NCBI GenBank assembly: GCA_910583525.1 | Contig: CAJTXL010000005.1 | Span: 1 to 64,000, forward strand | Origin: an uncultured Muribaculaceae bacterium | GTDB taxonomy: Bacteria > Bacteroidota > Bacteroidia > Bacteroidales > Muribaculaceae | Reading direction: 5' to 3' | Length of the DNA: 64,000 bases | Part shown: piece by piece, positions 1 through 9,774 of the stretch | Numbering within the stretch: position 1 is the first letter of the stretch | Layout: each line of letters opens with the position of its first letter | Notes under the pieces: model-generated | Database searches by the model: none | What the model was told of the DNA's origin: nothing | Seen by the model: only the letters and a program-made list of their open reading frames with translations | Position numbers and translations under genes: made by a program

Positions 1-51
1 CAGGACCCCAACATTAAAAGTGTTGTGCTCTACCAGCTGAGCTAGCGAATC
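1..51 (-). tRNA. tRNA-Lys (anticodon TTT), 5' part only
   Basis: The reverse strand reads as the 5' part of a tRNA: a seven-base acceptor arm starting at 51, a D-arm with GCTCAG...GAGC, then a perfect five-pair anticodon stem (CAACA/TGTTG) around the loop CTTTTAA. Positions 34-36 of the tRNA are TTT (bases 18-16), which means lysine. The variable loop, T-arm and 3' end lie beyond the window edge. A consensus promoter lies just upstream at 91-122. Confidence 0.9.
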
Positions 52-90
52 TCCTCTGCTTTGCTGAAGGTCTTCCCTCAAAAAGCAGTG

Positions 91-122
91 CAAAGTTACG
101 TGATTTTATCGGAGTTTGCAAA
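91..122 (-). promoter_or_regulatory. Bacteroidetes-type promoter for the tRNA-Lys
   Basis: On the minus strand, TTTG (122-119) is followed after exactly 20 nt by TAACTTTG (98-91). This matches the -33/-7 consensus of the Bacteroidetes primary sigma factor. Transcription would start near 85, about 35 nt before the mature tRNA end at 51. Confidence 0.75.
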
Positions 123-204
123 TTTTTTGCACATTTTTTTGCAAGTTTTTTCGCCATGTTTTCATCATGCGCTCTTAATGTGTTGTCGTACAGGCACAAA
201 CTGA

Positions 205-3200
205 TTATCGGGCAAGGGACAGGTTTACTGAGATGCCGTAAGAGGAATTGGTGGTGGGATAGGCGCTTGTGGTGACAATCGGTGAGTTGACCTGGTGGTC
301 GAAGTATGCCGACAGTGTCAGGCGCTTGCTCAGGATATATGATGCGGTGAAGTTGATGTTGAGCGTATTTGTGCCGCTGGTGGCCTGGGTATATGCCTCC
401 TCAATACGGCGGATGAGCGCCTGGTTGTTTTGGAACGAGAAATCGGCGTTTAGGGTAAGGTCGTTGCTTACCGACGATTGCGAGCCTTTGATTTTTAGTA
501 TTTTGTTAAAGCCCACTATTTTGTAGCCGGCTCCGATTGTTATGCCGCGCGACGAAGCCTCGACGACCTGGCCGGCAGATGTGTTGAGAGTGAGTGTGCG
601 CTGGTCGCGGTATTCGGCGCTAAATTTGAGTTCGTTTTTGAGGGTAAAATTAATTCCTATAAGGGGTGCGAAGCGTTCGGTGATGGCTACTGAGGATATG
701 TTGTATGGCGACGAGGGGATGGGCTGCCCTGTAAGCTCGTCGAGGGTGAAGCCGAGATTGTCACGGCCGAGTGACACCCAGTTGAGATATGACGAATATG
801 AGCCTACCGAGTAGGTGCATTGATACGCATGGGTAAGGGTGAACGATTTGAAGAAACGGCGCATATTGCCGAGGTTGATGAGGCCGTCGTAGGTTATGCG
901 CCAGTTCGGAAGCACGGCCGAGAAGGACGGGAATGGGTCGAGCGTCTCTTTGGCGGCATCGCGTTTGGTGTATGCGGCGACAAAGGCCGGAATAAGGACG
1001 TCGGAAGATGTTTCGCTGATAGTGCCGACGGCAGGGTCGAAGGGGAAGCCTGCATGTGCGTTGTCGGCCATAAAGCCCGTTGTGGGATAGTTCGCCCCGA
1101 AGTATTGGGCCTCGACCCGTTGACGCACCGTGGGTATGTTGCCGAGGAATTGGTTGAAAGCCTCGGAGTAATAGCCGTTGTCGGCTTTAGAGCTGCGCAG
1201 TGCCGTCATAATGGCGCAATGTGTGCGTGTGTACGAGCCTGAAAGGGTCGTAGGCATATCGGCATACATAAACTGTATCTGCGAGTTGCGGTTGTCTGTG
1301 CGATTGAATGTAAGCTGCACCTTCAGTCCTTTCAGTATTTCAAAATTGGCCTCGATATTCAACTCGTTGGCGCGCGAGAACACTGCCGGCGAGGTCTGAC
1401 CGTCGTCGGTAATCAGCCAACCGCGTTCGAGGGCACGGTTGATATAGCTTTCGTCGGTAAACCCGAATGCGAAATCAAGTCCCGGAGCCATAGGCCCATA
1501 GCTTTTTGTCTGCCCGAACACATTGCCTATGTTGGGGTTGAACAACGGTATCGAAGTGGTACGCGTATTACGGTAGCGCACCGACACATTTCGCGGCGAC
1601 ATGAGAAAACGCAAGGCATATTCACCGATATTCCTGGCAAGCGATTTCTCGTCCTTCAAGATTTCGACAATGGTGAATTTGATGTTGCTTTCGCCTCGTG
1701 TGAGCACTTCAATGCTGTTGTTGTCGAGCGGCTTTGTCTTTATGGGGAAGGGCTTGCCTTCGTCGGTCTGCGCGCTGATTTTTATTTTCTTTGTCCTTAG
1801 GTTATGTTTGATTACCAAAGTGGTGTCAGGCTTGAGCTGGTATGTCCGCTCAAATTTCCGGGCTTTCTTCTTAGCTGCCGTCGACGGCCTTGTGTTGGCA
1901 AAGCGCTTATTAATTTCTTTGAGTAGTTTTGATTTGTTGTATATCGTCTCAAAATTGATACGGCCGTCGGCATTCCATGCCGCCTGGTTGGCGATTGAGT
2001 TGCCAAGTTTCTCGCCATCGATTGTCGCACCGCGGTCCCAACGGTATGTGGCGTTGTAGCTCACCGAAGCGGTGAGATAATCGAGAAAGGCCACTTTAGA
2101 GAACGGCGCCTTGTACTGGCCGGTGAAGGTCTGATTATAGCTCCATGGCGTACCCATCGAGCGCAGCGACTGCCATATGGTGTCTTTCCAGTCGCGGTAA
2201 CGGTCTGGGAAGAGCTTCCGGTTGACGGCACCGACAGTTTCTTCGATTCGTGCCGAGGTGTTGGAGTTGAACGACAGCGAGAGGCTACGCGTTATGTTCC
2301 ATGTAAGCGCCAGCTGACGGTCCCACAGCCAATTCTTGCTGACCGAAACAGGCAGCTGGAACATCACATCGGTCTCGGAGCGTGTCTGCTGTTCGTAGTA
2401 GTACCGCGACATAGACGTGAGGAAAGATATGTTGTTGGGCAACCATTGCAGCTCCCAATCTTTCAGGAATTTGGCATTCTTGCCTTTGCCTTTGATGTTC
2501 TTGAACGGTTTGAAGGGCTTGATGAAAGGCGAATAGGAATATGCCAACGAACCACGGTAATCGTTCGTATTCTCATACTCTGTTGTCGGGTCAGATTTCG
2601 ACTGCTTTGTGAACGAGAAATTGAGCGTGAAGTTAGCCGGGTCCCAAGGCATGGGGTTCTTGCTCTGTACATCGAATTTAAGGCCTGAGAGCGAAAAATT
2701 CTGCACCGTGGAGCGCTCTACGGCATAAGCGCTTATCGAGTCACGCTCCTGCTTGGTGTCGCAATCGTCGAGGGCATCTTTGAGCAGCACGTCCTGGTCG
2801 AGCGGATTATACTTCGGCGAAGTCTTCTCTTTGGTGAGCGAATAGTATATCGGAGCTTTAAGTTTGGCTTTTTCAGGCAGGAAGCGCCCGAGGTCGGCCT
2901 GTACGGCCACATTGAACTGCTGGTAATCGTCGAGACGCCGTTCGTTGAGGCTTTGGTCGACACTTCCGAAGCCGGCTGTCTCGATATGTCCGCCGAGGTT
3001 CACCGTTGCGATATCGCTCATCGAGAGTGTGGCATTAGCCTTTGCCGCCCAACCGCCGGCCTCGTTGAAGTCGGTAACCTTCAGTTCGTTAACCCACACG
3101 ATGCCGTCTTTGGTGTTGGCCGAGTTATTACGTACGCCAATAAGAATAACGCGCACATCACTGAGCGACGGGTTGCCCGTCACGGCCATACGGTTGCGCT

Positions 3201-6200
3201 CGTTGTCGGGGTCGCGGCCGGTATATAAAGTGCCATACCCTACCCCGTCTTCTTCGGCTCTTTTGGCACGGTTACGCTGTTTTTTAAGCTCCACGAGATT
3301 TTGCAGATTGAAATCGAGATAGTTGGAGCGCGGCCACACTATATATTGGTCGGACGTAAGATAGCGGTTATAAGTGCCCGGAGGCGTGAGTTCGAGCGGC
3401 ACCTCGTACTCGTAGAAATTGTTCTTCACATCGGTGCCAAGACGCACAAACACCGAAAAGTCACCCGAACGCAGATTTGTCGGGTTGTCAATCAGAGCCT
3501 CGGCATGCACCCACATCTGCATGCGCTTGTAGTTGCGCAAATCGAGCTGGGTGTTGCGGTAAATGCCCCTTGCGTCGCCTGCGGTAAGGCCCGTCACCTT
3601 CATCGAAAGCGACTGCTCGTTGAGTTGCGTGATTTGGCTTTGGCCGGGGTCGTTGATACGTGTTACTCCCGGAGGCAGCACATAGTTGACAGGCTCGCGC
3701 GAGGCGTTCTCTTCGATGTTTACCACCGAAACGTCGAGTTCGCCCTGAGCCGGAGCGTCGCCGCGGCTGTTGAGGTTGAAGTCGTAGGTGCGCCATTCGC
3801 CACGGACAAGCTCGAAGGTCGCAAACCTCAGATGCGTAGGTTTCTTGAAGCCGGTAAGGAATATACGGGCGAAGCGAATGGTCGAGAAATCGGAAATCGA
3901 GCCTACAATTTTTTCATAGGCGCTCAAAGGAATTTTGAACTGGTACCATTCGACCAAAAGACGTCCGTCATCGCGCGTCGGAACGAGTTTCACCTGTTTG
4001 TCTGTGATGAAGTTTTTGCCTACGACGAGGTCTTCTGGACGTATTGACACCTTGTATTGGAAATAGCGCTCGTACTCATTGAGGGTATTATCCTGATTTA
4101 TGTCCTCGACATCGGGCACCGAACGTGCCGACTGGTACAAGGGGTCGGGAGCGTCTTCGGGTGAGAGCGAGTTGCCTTCCACGCCATTGTAGCGCTTGTA
4201 ACGTTCGAGAATCGAAAGACGCTGTTCGTCGTAGTCATAGCCGCGGTAGAAGTGGTAATTGTCGCCGGCAGGGTCGTTCAACGGCGAAAAGAGGTCAGAC
4301 TGCATCTTCTCGACAGCCGCCGGAGAAAGACGTCGCGTGAGCCCTTCGATATAGTTCTGATAGGTGGGGAACACGAATTCCTGGTCGTTGTGCAGCCCGT
4401 CGAGGCCCACATCCTGCGCAAGACGTGCGCCATTGGCATTGTCGAACGAATATGTCAGTGAGTTCTGCGACGACACACGCCCCCACACGGTTTCTTTCAA
4501 GTATTGGTCATTGCCGTCGTAGGGGATGCCGTTTTCATAGCTTTTGAGACCGTCTTTGAGGATGTCTTCCGAGACTTCGCCGAAGTTGATATACATGTCG
4601 CCGCCCTCATAGTTGGGATTTTCGGGGTCAAGGAACGGGTTGAGTAGCCAAAACTGCACATATTCGATATTCGACTGCTCGAAGTTGGTGTTGTCCATTC
4701 GGCGCATTATGCCGCCCCAACGTTTTTCAGGGTTCTGCAAATTTCCTTCGTCAGTGACATTGACGTTGTCGAGGTTATACGGGCCGCGTTCTTCGGGATA
4801 GTACGACAAGTTGAGCGTCTGTATTGTCGACGACTCACCGTAACCGACTTCACGTCCCGGGAAAATCTCTTCCGAAGTCACTTCGCGGACATAAGGGTTC
4901 GACAGCTGTTTTAGGTCGCTCTTGATGTAGCCCGGGCACATCGAGGAGTTGCGCTGCGTGAACAGACGGTCGATATAGTACCAGTTGAGGAGCGCACGGT
5001 TCTTTCCATAGTCCACATTGTTGCTCAGCGCCGCTTCGGGGAAAAGTGCGTCGGGCGAGGGGTCGTAGGGCGTAGAGGCAAGGAACCACGAGTACGGCGA
5101 CCGCAAGTCTATGCCTATTTGCGTCGACTCAAAATCGTCGATATACGACGAACCCTTGTTCGAGCCTGATTTCTGTTTGTGCGGCAGCAGAGCCGCATAC
5201 TCCGCCGTAAGGCTCAGGCGTGACGGCTGCGTGGCGTTTACGGTCGGTATTTTGTTCAGCAGATTTGTAAGCCACATGAATTCCCCATTGTACGACAGGT
5301 TGAAGCCGGCCATGGAGTTGTTGACGGTCTCGTCGCCGATGTTTACTTTCTCGATGAGCGCTTTTTCGGAGAAATGGAGCAATGTCGCACCGAGGTTGAG
5401 GTTCTTGTTGAGCTGGTATTGCAGGTCGAGGCCGAGGAGAGTCTTGCGCTGCGTCGAGAACATCGACTGGTTTTCGAGCGTCACGCTTATGTTCTGTCCC
5501 GAGTCTATTATGCTCTGGTTGGTTATGGTGACTATGCCCATTGCATAATCGACCGTATAATCGGAGTTTTCTGTCAGCCTGACACCTCCGGCCATCACCA
5601 CCACCGAGCCACGGGGCACGTTCATGGCATTAAGGCGTATCTGCGAGCCTGCCGACGCCTGGTATTCGCCGGTAAGGATAAATTTGTTCTTGTCGGCATA
5701 CTGGCGCGCCACCACCAGGGTCGAGTCGTACAGTTCCTGGTAGACATATTGCTGCGCCAATGCCGGATTGCCGATTTTAGCGGCAAGATGCGAACCGAAT
5801 GGCTCCACGACCGGGAATATGACCTTGCCGGTCGACGGGAGTATCGTATATCCGTCGATGAAATCGAAGAATCCGTCAGGATTGCTCTCCTCGTTGGAGT
5901 CGATGCGGTCGAGGTTCATCACCTGCAGCAGCGACTGGTTGTTCAGCCCCGGTACGGGCAGATAGTTGATTTTTGTGCCGGTAGTATCCGACAGATATTT
6001 TATGTTGAGCCTGAACTTGTTTTTCTGTATCTGATAGCCTCCGAGCGAATATACGTTCTTCATCATGAGGTCCCACATGGGCAGGCGCGGCGACACCGTG
6101 GTACTTTTGAGCATCTTCAGGAACAGAGCCTGGTCGGTAGTAGTGATATCGCCCGAGAACTCGCCTACCTGATATACCTGACCGTTGTAGGTATATTCAA

Positions 6201-7653
6201 AAGCTACGGCGAGGACTTCGTCGGCATTCAAGGCGCTTTTCACCGAGATATATCCGAGAGTCGAGTTCAGCGTGTACTCGCTCGAAGAGAGCAGGCGCGC
6301 GCTTTCGACCTTCTCGAAGTCACGTCCGCCGTCGATGCCATAGGCCGAAAGCGGTTCGAGCACCTGCGTCACCTGATTGATGTCTCTTGCGCCGGGGTAT
6401 TGCGTCTTTATCAGCGACAGCAGATTGTTCGACGCGTTGGCCGGGTTCGGGAGCGCCGGGTTCAAAATCCAGTAATCCGACGCCACGACTTTGCTTTCGC
6501 CCAAGTCCATGAAACCGACGAAGTTGCGCGACTGCTCGTACTTGCCCGTCTTGTTCGTGACCCATACTTCTATACGGGTTATTTTGACGCCTGAAGACAC
6601 ATAGGGCAGCCTCGATGCGAAGCGGTCGTAGTTGTCACGGAAAAAATGCGCGAGGAAGTAATGTCGGTTCTGGTCGTACTGGTCGGCATTGACGGTGAAC
6701 TCCGTGGTCTGTGCTCCGCCACGGGTGTTTACCGTTTTCGATTCGGAGTTCTGCTGCGATACAAGCGCCGTAGCCGTAAGTTTTCCGAATTGCAGTTTGG
6801 CCTTGATGCCGAACAGCGCCGTGCTTCCGCGGATTAGCGACGACCCCGTGGTCATCGAAACATTACCGGCCTCAATGCTCTTTACGATATCGTCCTCCTT
6901 GCCCTCATAAGCCAGTTTGAGGTTCTTGCTGTCGAAATCGAATGTGGCGTCGGTGTTGTATGTCATGTTGAACTTCATGCGGTCGCCGACGCTGGCCGCT
7001 ATCGTGGCCTGTATTTTCTGGTCAAAGTCGAAATAAGTCTTTCGACGCGCAGACAACGAAAGCGAAGGGTTGTCGGTTTTGTTGCTCTTAATGCCCATCG
7101 ACACCTGCACCGAGCCCTGTGTCTTGAGCGACACGCCGCCCGGGCCGAAAATCTTTTCAAGCGGACCGAGGGCGAAATTCATGTCGAAGATGTTGAAGGG
7201 CTGCTTCTCTTTGTCTGTAATCAGCCCCATGTTGCGTTCGCGGTAGTATTGCTGCATCGAGCGCCTGAACTGCCAGTTATTGTATTGTTCGGGCGTGAGC
7301 ATGAACGGAGTTGCAATGTCGATGTCGCCCACTTTGGTGCGGACTATGTAACAGCCCAAAGCCGGGTCGTACTCGGCGGCGGTTACGATGTTCGAGGGCG
7401 TCGACAGGTCGTAGGCCAGCTCGTCGCGCATCAAATCTTCGTAGCTTCTCGGCACCGTAGTGGCTATCGGCAGGGGCATAGCCACCGAATCGGCAGGCGA
7501 AGGCGATGCCGGCGGATACGCGGACGGCGGCGGCGGATTAAGCTCCGGCGTATAGTACTGGGCCGAAGCGCTCCAAGGCATGGCAAAAGCGCTCCACGCG
7601 ACAACGAGGAGCACTACAATCCTATAGATATGTAGCGTGCAGGCTTTTTCCAT
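205..7653 (-). CDS. sprA: SprA/Sov, outer-membrane translocon of the type IX secretion system
   Basis: This 2,482-residue protein begins with a signal peptide (hydrophobic residues about 11-25, then AMPWSASAQ) and is very rich in alternating aromatic and polar beta strands to its end, which closes in the barrel-like NLSLAR. Size and composition match SprA of gliding flavobacteria (about 2,400 residues) and Sov of Porphyromonas, the giant barrel through which T9SS cargo crosses the outer membrane. Its gene starts 15 nt after the ruvA stop, the same ruvA-sprA order known in other Bacteroidetes, so the two are probably cotranscribed. The candidate cargo genes at 38.8-47.6 kb would depend on it. 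Many long open frames on the opposite strand here are shadows of this gene. Confidence 0.95.
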   Translation of the reverse strand: MEKACTLHIYRIVVLLVVAWSAFAMPWSASAQYYTPELNPPPPSAYPPASPSPADSVAMPLPIATTVPRSYEDLMRDELAYDLSTPSNIVTAAEYDPALGCYIVRTKVGDIDIATPFMLTPEQYNNWQFRRSMQQYYRERNMGLITDKEKQPFNIFDMNFALGPLEKIFGPGGVSLKTQGSVQVSMGIKSNKTDNPSLSLSARRKTYFDFDQKIQATIAASVGDRMKFNMTYNTDATFDFDSKNLKLAYEGKEDDIVKSIEAGNVSMTTGSSLIRGSTALFGIKAKLQFGKLTATALVSQQNSESKTVNTRGGAQTTEFTVNADQYDQNRHYFLAHFFRDNYDRFASRLPYVSSGVKITRIEVWVTNKTGKYEQSRNFVGFMDLGESKVVASDYWILNPALPNPANASNNLLSLIKTQYPGARDINQVTQVLEPLSAYGIDGGRDFEKVESARLLSSSEYTLNSTLGYISVKSALNADEVLAVAFEYTYNGQVYQVGEFSGDITTTDQALFLKMLKSTTVSPRLPMWDLMMKNVYSLGGYQIQKNKFRLNIKYLSDTTGTKINYLPVPGLNNQSLLQVMNLDRIDSNEESNPDGFFDFIDGYTILPSTGKVIFPVVEPFGSHLAAKIGNPALAQQYVYQELYDSTLVVARQYADKNKFILTGEYQASAGSQIRLNAMNVPRGSVVVMAGGVRLTENSDYTVDYAMGIVTITNQSIIDSGQNISVTLENQSMFSTQRKTLLGLDLQYQLNKNLNLGATLLHFSEKALIEKVNIGDETVNNSMAGFNLSYNGEFMWLTNLLNKIPTVNATQPSRLSLTAEYAALLPHKQKSGSNKGSSYIDDFESTQIGIDLRSPYSWFLASTPYDPSPDALFPEAALSNNVDYGKNRALLNWYYIDRLFTQRNSSMCPGYIKSDLKQLSNPYVREVTSEEIFPGREVGYGESSTIQTLNLSYYPEERGPYNLDNVNVTDEGNLQNPEKRWGGIMRRMDNTNFEQSNIEYVQFWLLNPFLDPENPNYEGGDMYINFGEVSEDILKDGLKSYENGIPYDGNDQYLKETVWGRVSSQNSLTYSFDNANGARLAQDVGLDGLHNDQEFVFPTYQNYIEGLTRRLSPAAVEKMQSDLFSPLNDPAGDNYHFYRGYDYDEQRLSILERYKRYNGVEGNSLSPEDAPDPLYQSARSVPDVEDINQDNTLNEYERYFQYKVSIRPEDLVVGKNFITDKQVKLVPTRDDGRLLVEWYQFKIPLSAYEKIVGSISDFSTIRFARIFLTGFKKPTHLRFATFELVRGEWRTYDFNLNSRGDAPAQGELDVSVVNIEENASREPVNYVLPPGVTRINDPGQSQITQLNEQSLSMKVTGLTAGDARGIYRNTQLDLRNYKRMQMWVHAEALIDNPTNLRSGDFSVFVRLGTDVKNNFYEYEVPLELTPPGTYNRYLTSDQYIVWPRSNYLDFNLQNLVELKKQRNRAKRAEEDGVGYGTLYTGRDPDNERNRMAVTGNPSLSDVRVILIGVRNNSANTKDGIVWVNELKVTDFNEAGGWAAKANATLSMSDIATVNLGGHIETAGFGSVDQSLNERRLDDYQQFNVAVQADLGRFLPEKAKLKAPIYYSLTKEKTSPKYNPLDQDVLLKDALDDCDTKQERDSISAYAVERSTVQNFSLSGLKFDVQSKNPMPWDPANFTLNFSFTKQSKSDPTTEYENTNDYRGSLAYSYSPFIKPFKPFKNIKGKGKNAKFLKDWELQWLPNNISFLTSMSRYYYEQQTRSETDVMFQLPVSVSKNWLWDRQLALTWNITRSLSLSFNSNTSARIEETVGAVNRKLFPDRYRDWKDTIWQSLRSMGTPWSYNQTFTGQYKAPFSKVAFLDYLTASVSYNATYRWDRGATIDGEKLGNSIANQAAWNADGRINFETIYNKSKLLKEINKRFANTRPSTAAKKKARKFERTYQLKPDTTLVIKHNLRTKKIKISAQTDEGKPFPIKTKPLDNNSIEVLTRGESNIKFTIVEILKDEKSLARNIGEYALRFLMSPRNVSVRYRNTRTTSIPLFNPNIGNVFGQTKSYGPMAPGLDFAFGFTDESYINRALERGWLITDDGQTSPAVFSRANELNIEANFEILKGLKVQLTFNRTDNRNSQIQFMYADMPTTLSGSYTRTHCAIMTALRSSKADNGYYSEAFNQFLGNIPTVRQRVEAQYFGANYPTTGFMADNAHAGFPFDPAVGTISETSSDVLIPAFVAAYTKRDAAKETLDPFPSFSAVLPNWRITYDGLINLGNMRRFFKSFTLTHAYQCTYSVGSYSSYLNWVSLGRDNLGFTLDELTGQPIPSSPYNISSVAITERFAPLIGINFTLKNELKFSAEYRDQRTLTLNTSAGQVVEASSRGITIGAGYKIVGFNKILKIKGSQSSVSNDLTLNADFSFQNNQALIRRIEEAYTQATSGTNTLNINFTASYILSKRLTLSAYFDHQVNSPIVTTSAYPTTNSSYGISVNLSLAR

Positions 7654-7668
7654 TTGCAGGCGATACCC

Positions 7669-8253
7669 CTACATCATCGACAGGGCCTTCTTGATGGCCG
7701 CTTCCACCTTCAACGAAGGGTCGGCATCAAAAAGCGCACTGAGGGCTTTTTCGCTCTGCTTACGGTCAAAACCAAGCATGTGAAGTGCCGCCAGGGCTTC
7801 TTCGAAGGCATCGCTGCGCCGAGGCATCTGTATGGATAACGTATCGCCCGTAGCTTTTATTTTATCTCTGAGGTCAACAATGATTCTTTCTGCCGTTTTG
7901 GCGCCGATGCCCTTTATGGCCTTCAGACGCTTGGCATCGCCTCCTGAAATGACGGCGGCAAGCTCGTCGCCCTGCAACGACGACAATATTATGACCGCCG
8001 TTGCCGCCCCGACGCCCGAAACGCCTATGAGCGAGCGGAAAAGCTCGCGCTCGCGCTCTTCGGCAAAGCCATAGAGCACCCAGGCATCGTCGCGTATGGC
8101 CTCATGGACATAAAGGCGGCATTCCGTGCAGCCTTCAAGCGACGAAAAAGTCGGCAGAGTTATATTGAGCAGATAAGCCACGCCGCCCGAAGTCTCAACG
8201 GTGGCCGAAGTAGGAGTAAGCACCGCCAATGTGCCTTTTATATATTCTATCAT
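7669..8253 (-). CDS. ruvA: Holliday junction branch migration protein RuvA
   Basis: The protein has 194 residues, the usual RuvA length. The N-terminal OB-fold begins MIEYIKGTL. Two helix-hairpin-helix motifs follow, near residues 75-91 (GVSGVGAATAVIIL) and 107-125 (LKAIKGIGAKTAERII). The C-terminal three-helix domain that contacts RuvB is at about 145-194. RuvA tetramers bind four-way junctions and load the RuvB motor during recombination repair. ruvB and ruvC are not in the window. The gene leads directly into sprA. A TACTTTTG -7 element lies just upstream at 8278-8285, but no clear -33 partner is visible. Confidence 0.96.
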   Translation of the reverse strand: MIEYIKGTLAVLTPTSATVETSGGVAYLLNITLPTFSSLEGCTECRLYVHEAIRDDAWVLYGFAEERERELFRSLIGVSGVGAATAVIILSSLQGDELAAVISGGDAKRLKAIKGIGAKTAERIIVDLRDKIKATGDTLSIQMPRRSDAFEEALAALHMLGFDRKQSEKALSALFDADPSLKVEAAIKKALSMM

Positions 8254-8277
8254 CGGTTATATCTCTTTTAATATGTA

Positions 8278-8285
8278 CAAAAGTA
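8278..8285 (-). promoter_or_regulatory. Candidate -7 element for ruvA-sprA
   Basis: The minus strand carries TACTTTTG, matching TAnnTTTG, 25 nt before the ruvA start codon. No TTG or TTTG is visible at the expected 19-21 nt spacing, so this is a partial match only. Confidence 0.4.
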
Positions 8286-8323
8286 GTGATTTGCCACCAA
8301 TTTTGCGTAACTTCGCAGAAAAA

Positions 8324-8650
8324 TTAGAGGGTGTTTAATAATATATGTTAAACGACAGGTTGGTGTATTTTTGCTTAAATTGCACATTGTGAGGAGAGAG
8401 CATGGCGGTTCCCATGCGACCGACGAACAATGCGCAAGTTAACAAAAAGACACCAAGACTGGACTAATATAAAAAACACCCTATGATATTGCAATATACG
8501 AAACGAATAAATGCAACGCCTCCGAAAATTTTGAGCGTCTTGCGTCCTGCTCTTCTGTCGCATAGCACGCTATGCTCCCTCATCGCAGAACACAATCCAC
8601 TTCAAACTTTTCGGCCTGTCGCTTAACAGATATTATTAAACACCCTCTTA
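8324..8650. mobile_element. MITE-like element with 33-bp terminal inverted repeats
   Basis: The left end (8327-8359) and the reverse complement of the right end (8647-8615) agree at 31 of 33 positions. Both ends start GAGGGTGTTTAATAATAT and continue to CGACAGG. Each end is flanked by TTA (8324-8326 and 8648-8650), which fits a 3-bp target duplication of the TNA kind made by some IS5-family transposases. The 321-bp interior holds no transposase, only a 62-codon open frame on the minus strand (8375-8563) of doubtful meaning and a short palindrome near 8560-8575. It therefore looks like a non-autonomous element or an internally deleted insertion sequence. It fills most of the gap between ruvA and prfA and ends 7 bp before the prfA start codon. 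Confidence 0.75.
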
Positions 8651-8654
8651 AAGA

Positions 8655-9764
8655 ATGGCCGATACATCACTTCTCGAACGCCTCGACGGCATCGAAGCCC
8701 GATTTGAAGAAGTCTCGACACTTATAACCGACCCTGCGGTGATTGCCGACATGAAGCGCTACGTGCGCCTGTCGAAAGAATACAAAGACCTCGAACGCCT
8801 CGTGGCTTCGACAAGACGCTACCGCGAACTGACAGCAAACATCGACGAAGCAAAAAACATACTTGCATCGGAAACAGACCCCGAAATGCGCGAAATGGCA
8901 AAGGAGCAGCTCGACAGCGCATCAGAAGCCATTCCTCAGCTCGAAGAAGACATCAAACTTCAACTGATTCCGGCCGACCCCGAAGACAGCAAGAATGCCA
9001 TCCTCGAAATCCGCGGTGGCACCGGCGGCGACGAAGCCGCAATATTTGCCGGAGACCTATGCAAGATGTATATACGATACTGCGAAAGCCGCGGATGGGC
9101 CGTTGCCATAACATCGGCCAGCGAAGGTGCCGCCGGCGGCTACAAAGAAGTGGTGCTGTCTGTTACGGGCGAAGGCGTCTACGGCATACTCAAATATGAA
9201 AGCGGCGTACACCGAGTGCAGCGCGTACCGGCCACCGAAACACAGGGGCGCGTGCACACCTCGGCGGCAACGGTGGCTGTGCTGCCCGAAGCCGAGCCAT
9301 TCGATGTCGAGATAAACGAAGGCGAAATCAAGTGGGACACATTCCGCTCGGGCGGCGCAGGCGGCCAGAACGTCAACAAAGTCGAATCGGGCGTGCGGCT
9401 GCGCTATATATGGAAAAACCCCAACACCGGCGTAGCCGAAGAGATACTCATAGAGTGCACCGAGACACGCGACCAGCCCAAGAACAAAGAACGCGCCCTC
9501 AGCCGTCTACGCACCTTCATCTACGACAAGGAACACCAGAAATACATCGATGACATCGCATCGCGACGCAAGACCCTTGTCAGCACCGGCGACCGCTCAG
9601 CAAAAATACGCACCTACAACTACCCTCAGGGGCGCATCACCGACCACCGCATAAACTACACCATCTACAACCTGCAGGCATTCGTCGACGGTGACATCCA
9701 AGATGTAATCGACCATCTCATCATCGCCGAGAATGCCGAAAAACTCAAAGCCTCGGAACTTTAA
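8655..9764 (+). CDS. prfA: Peptide chain release factor 1
   Basis: The protein has 369 residues. It carries the GGQ peptidyl-tRNA hydrolysis motif at residues 236-238 (within RSGGAGGQNVNKVESG) and the PAT tripeptide at 192-194 that reads UAA and UAG stop codons. PAT rather than SPF makes it RF1, not RF2. The N-terminal helical domain covers about residues 1-110. The start codon lies only 7 bp beyond the right inverted repeat of the mobile element at 8327-8647, so its leader and perhaps its promoter come from inserted DNA. The DUF4153 gene starts 10 nt after the stop. Confidence 0.97.
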   Translation: MADTSLLERLDGIEARFEEVSTLITDPAVIADMKRYVRLSKEYKDLERLVASTRRYRELTANIDEAKNILASETDPEMREMAKEQLDSASEAIPQLEEDIKLQLIPADPEDSKNAILEIRGGTGGDEAAIFAGDLCKMYIRYCESRGWAVAITSASEGAAGGYKEVVLSVTGEGVYGILKYESGVHRVQRVPATETQGRVHTSAATVAVLPEAEPFDVEINEGEIKWDTFRSGGAGGQNVNKVESGVRLRYIWKNPNTGVAEEILIECTETRDQPKNKERALSRLRTFIYDKEHQKYIDDIASRRKTLVSTGDRSAKIRTYNYPQGRITDHRINYTIYNLQAFVDGDIQDVIDHLIIAENAEKLKASEL

Positions 9765-9774
9765 AAATATCTGT

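Noticed and set aside
14..199. 61-codon frame on the minus strand over the tRNA-Lys
   Set aside because: It covers the tRNA and its promoter, so it is not a gene.
5374..6594. Open frame of 406 codons on the plus strand inside sprA, and several shorter ones (for example 3301-4047 and 820-1242)
   Set aside because: They lie opposite a certain gene, have no promoter, and their composition follows from the G+C-rich codons of sprA.
8375..8563. 62-codon frame inside the mobile element, possible small protein
   Set aside because: No start signal or domain. It could be a remnant or a chance frame, so it is mentioned under the element and not called as a gene.
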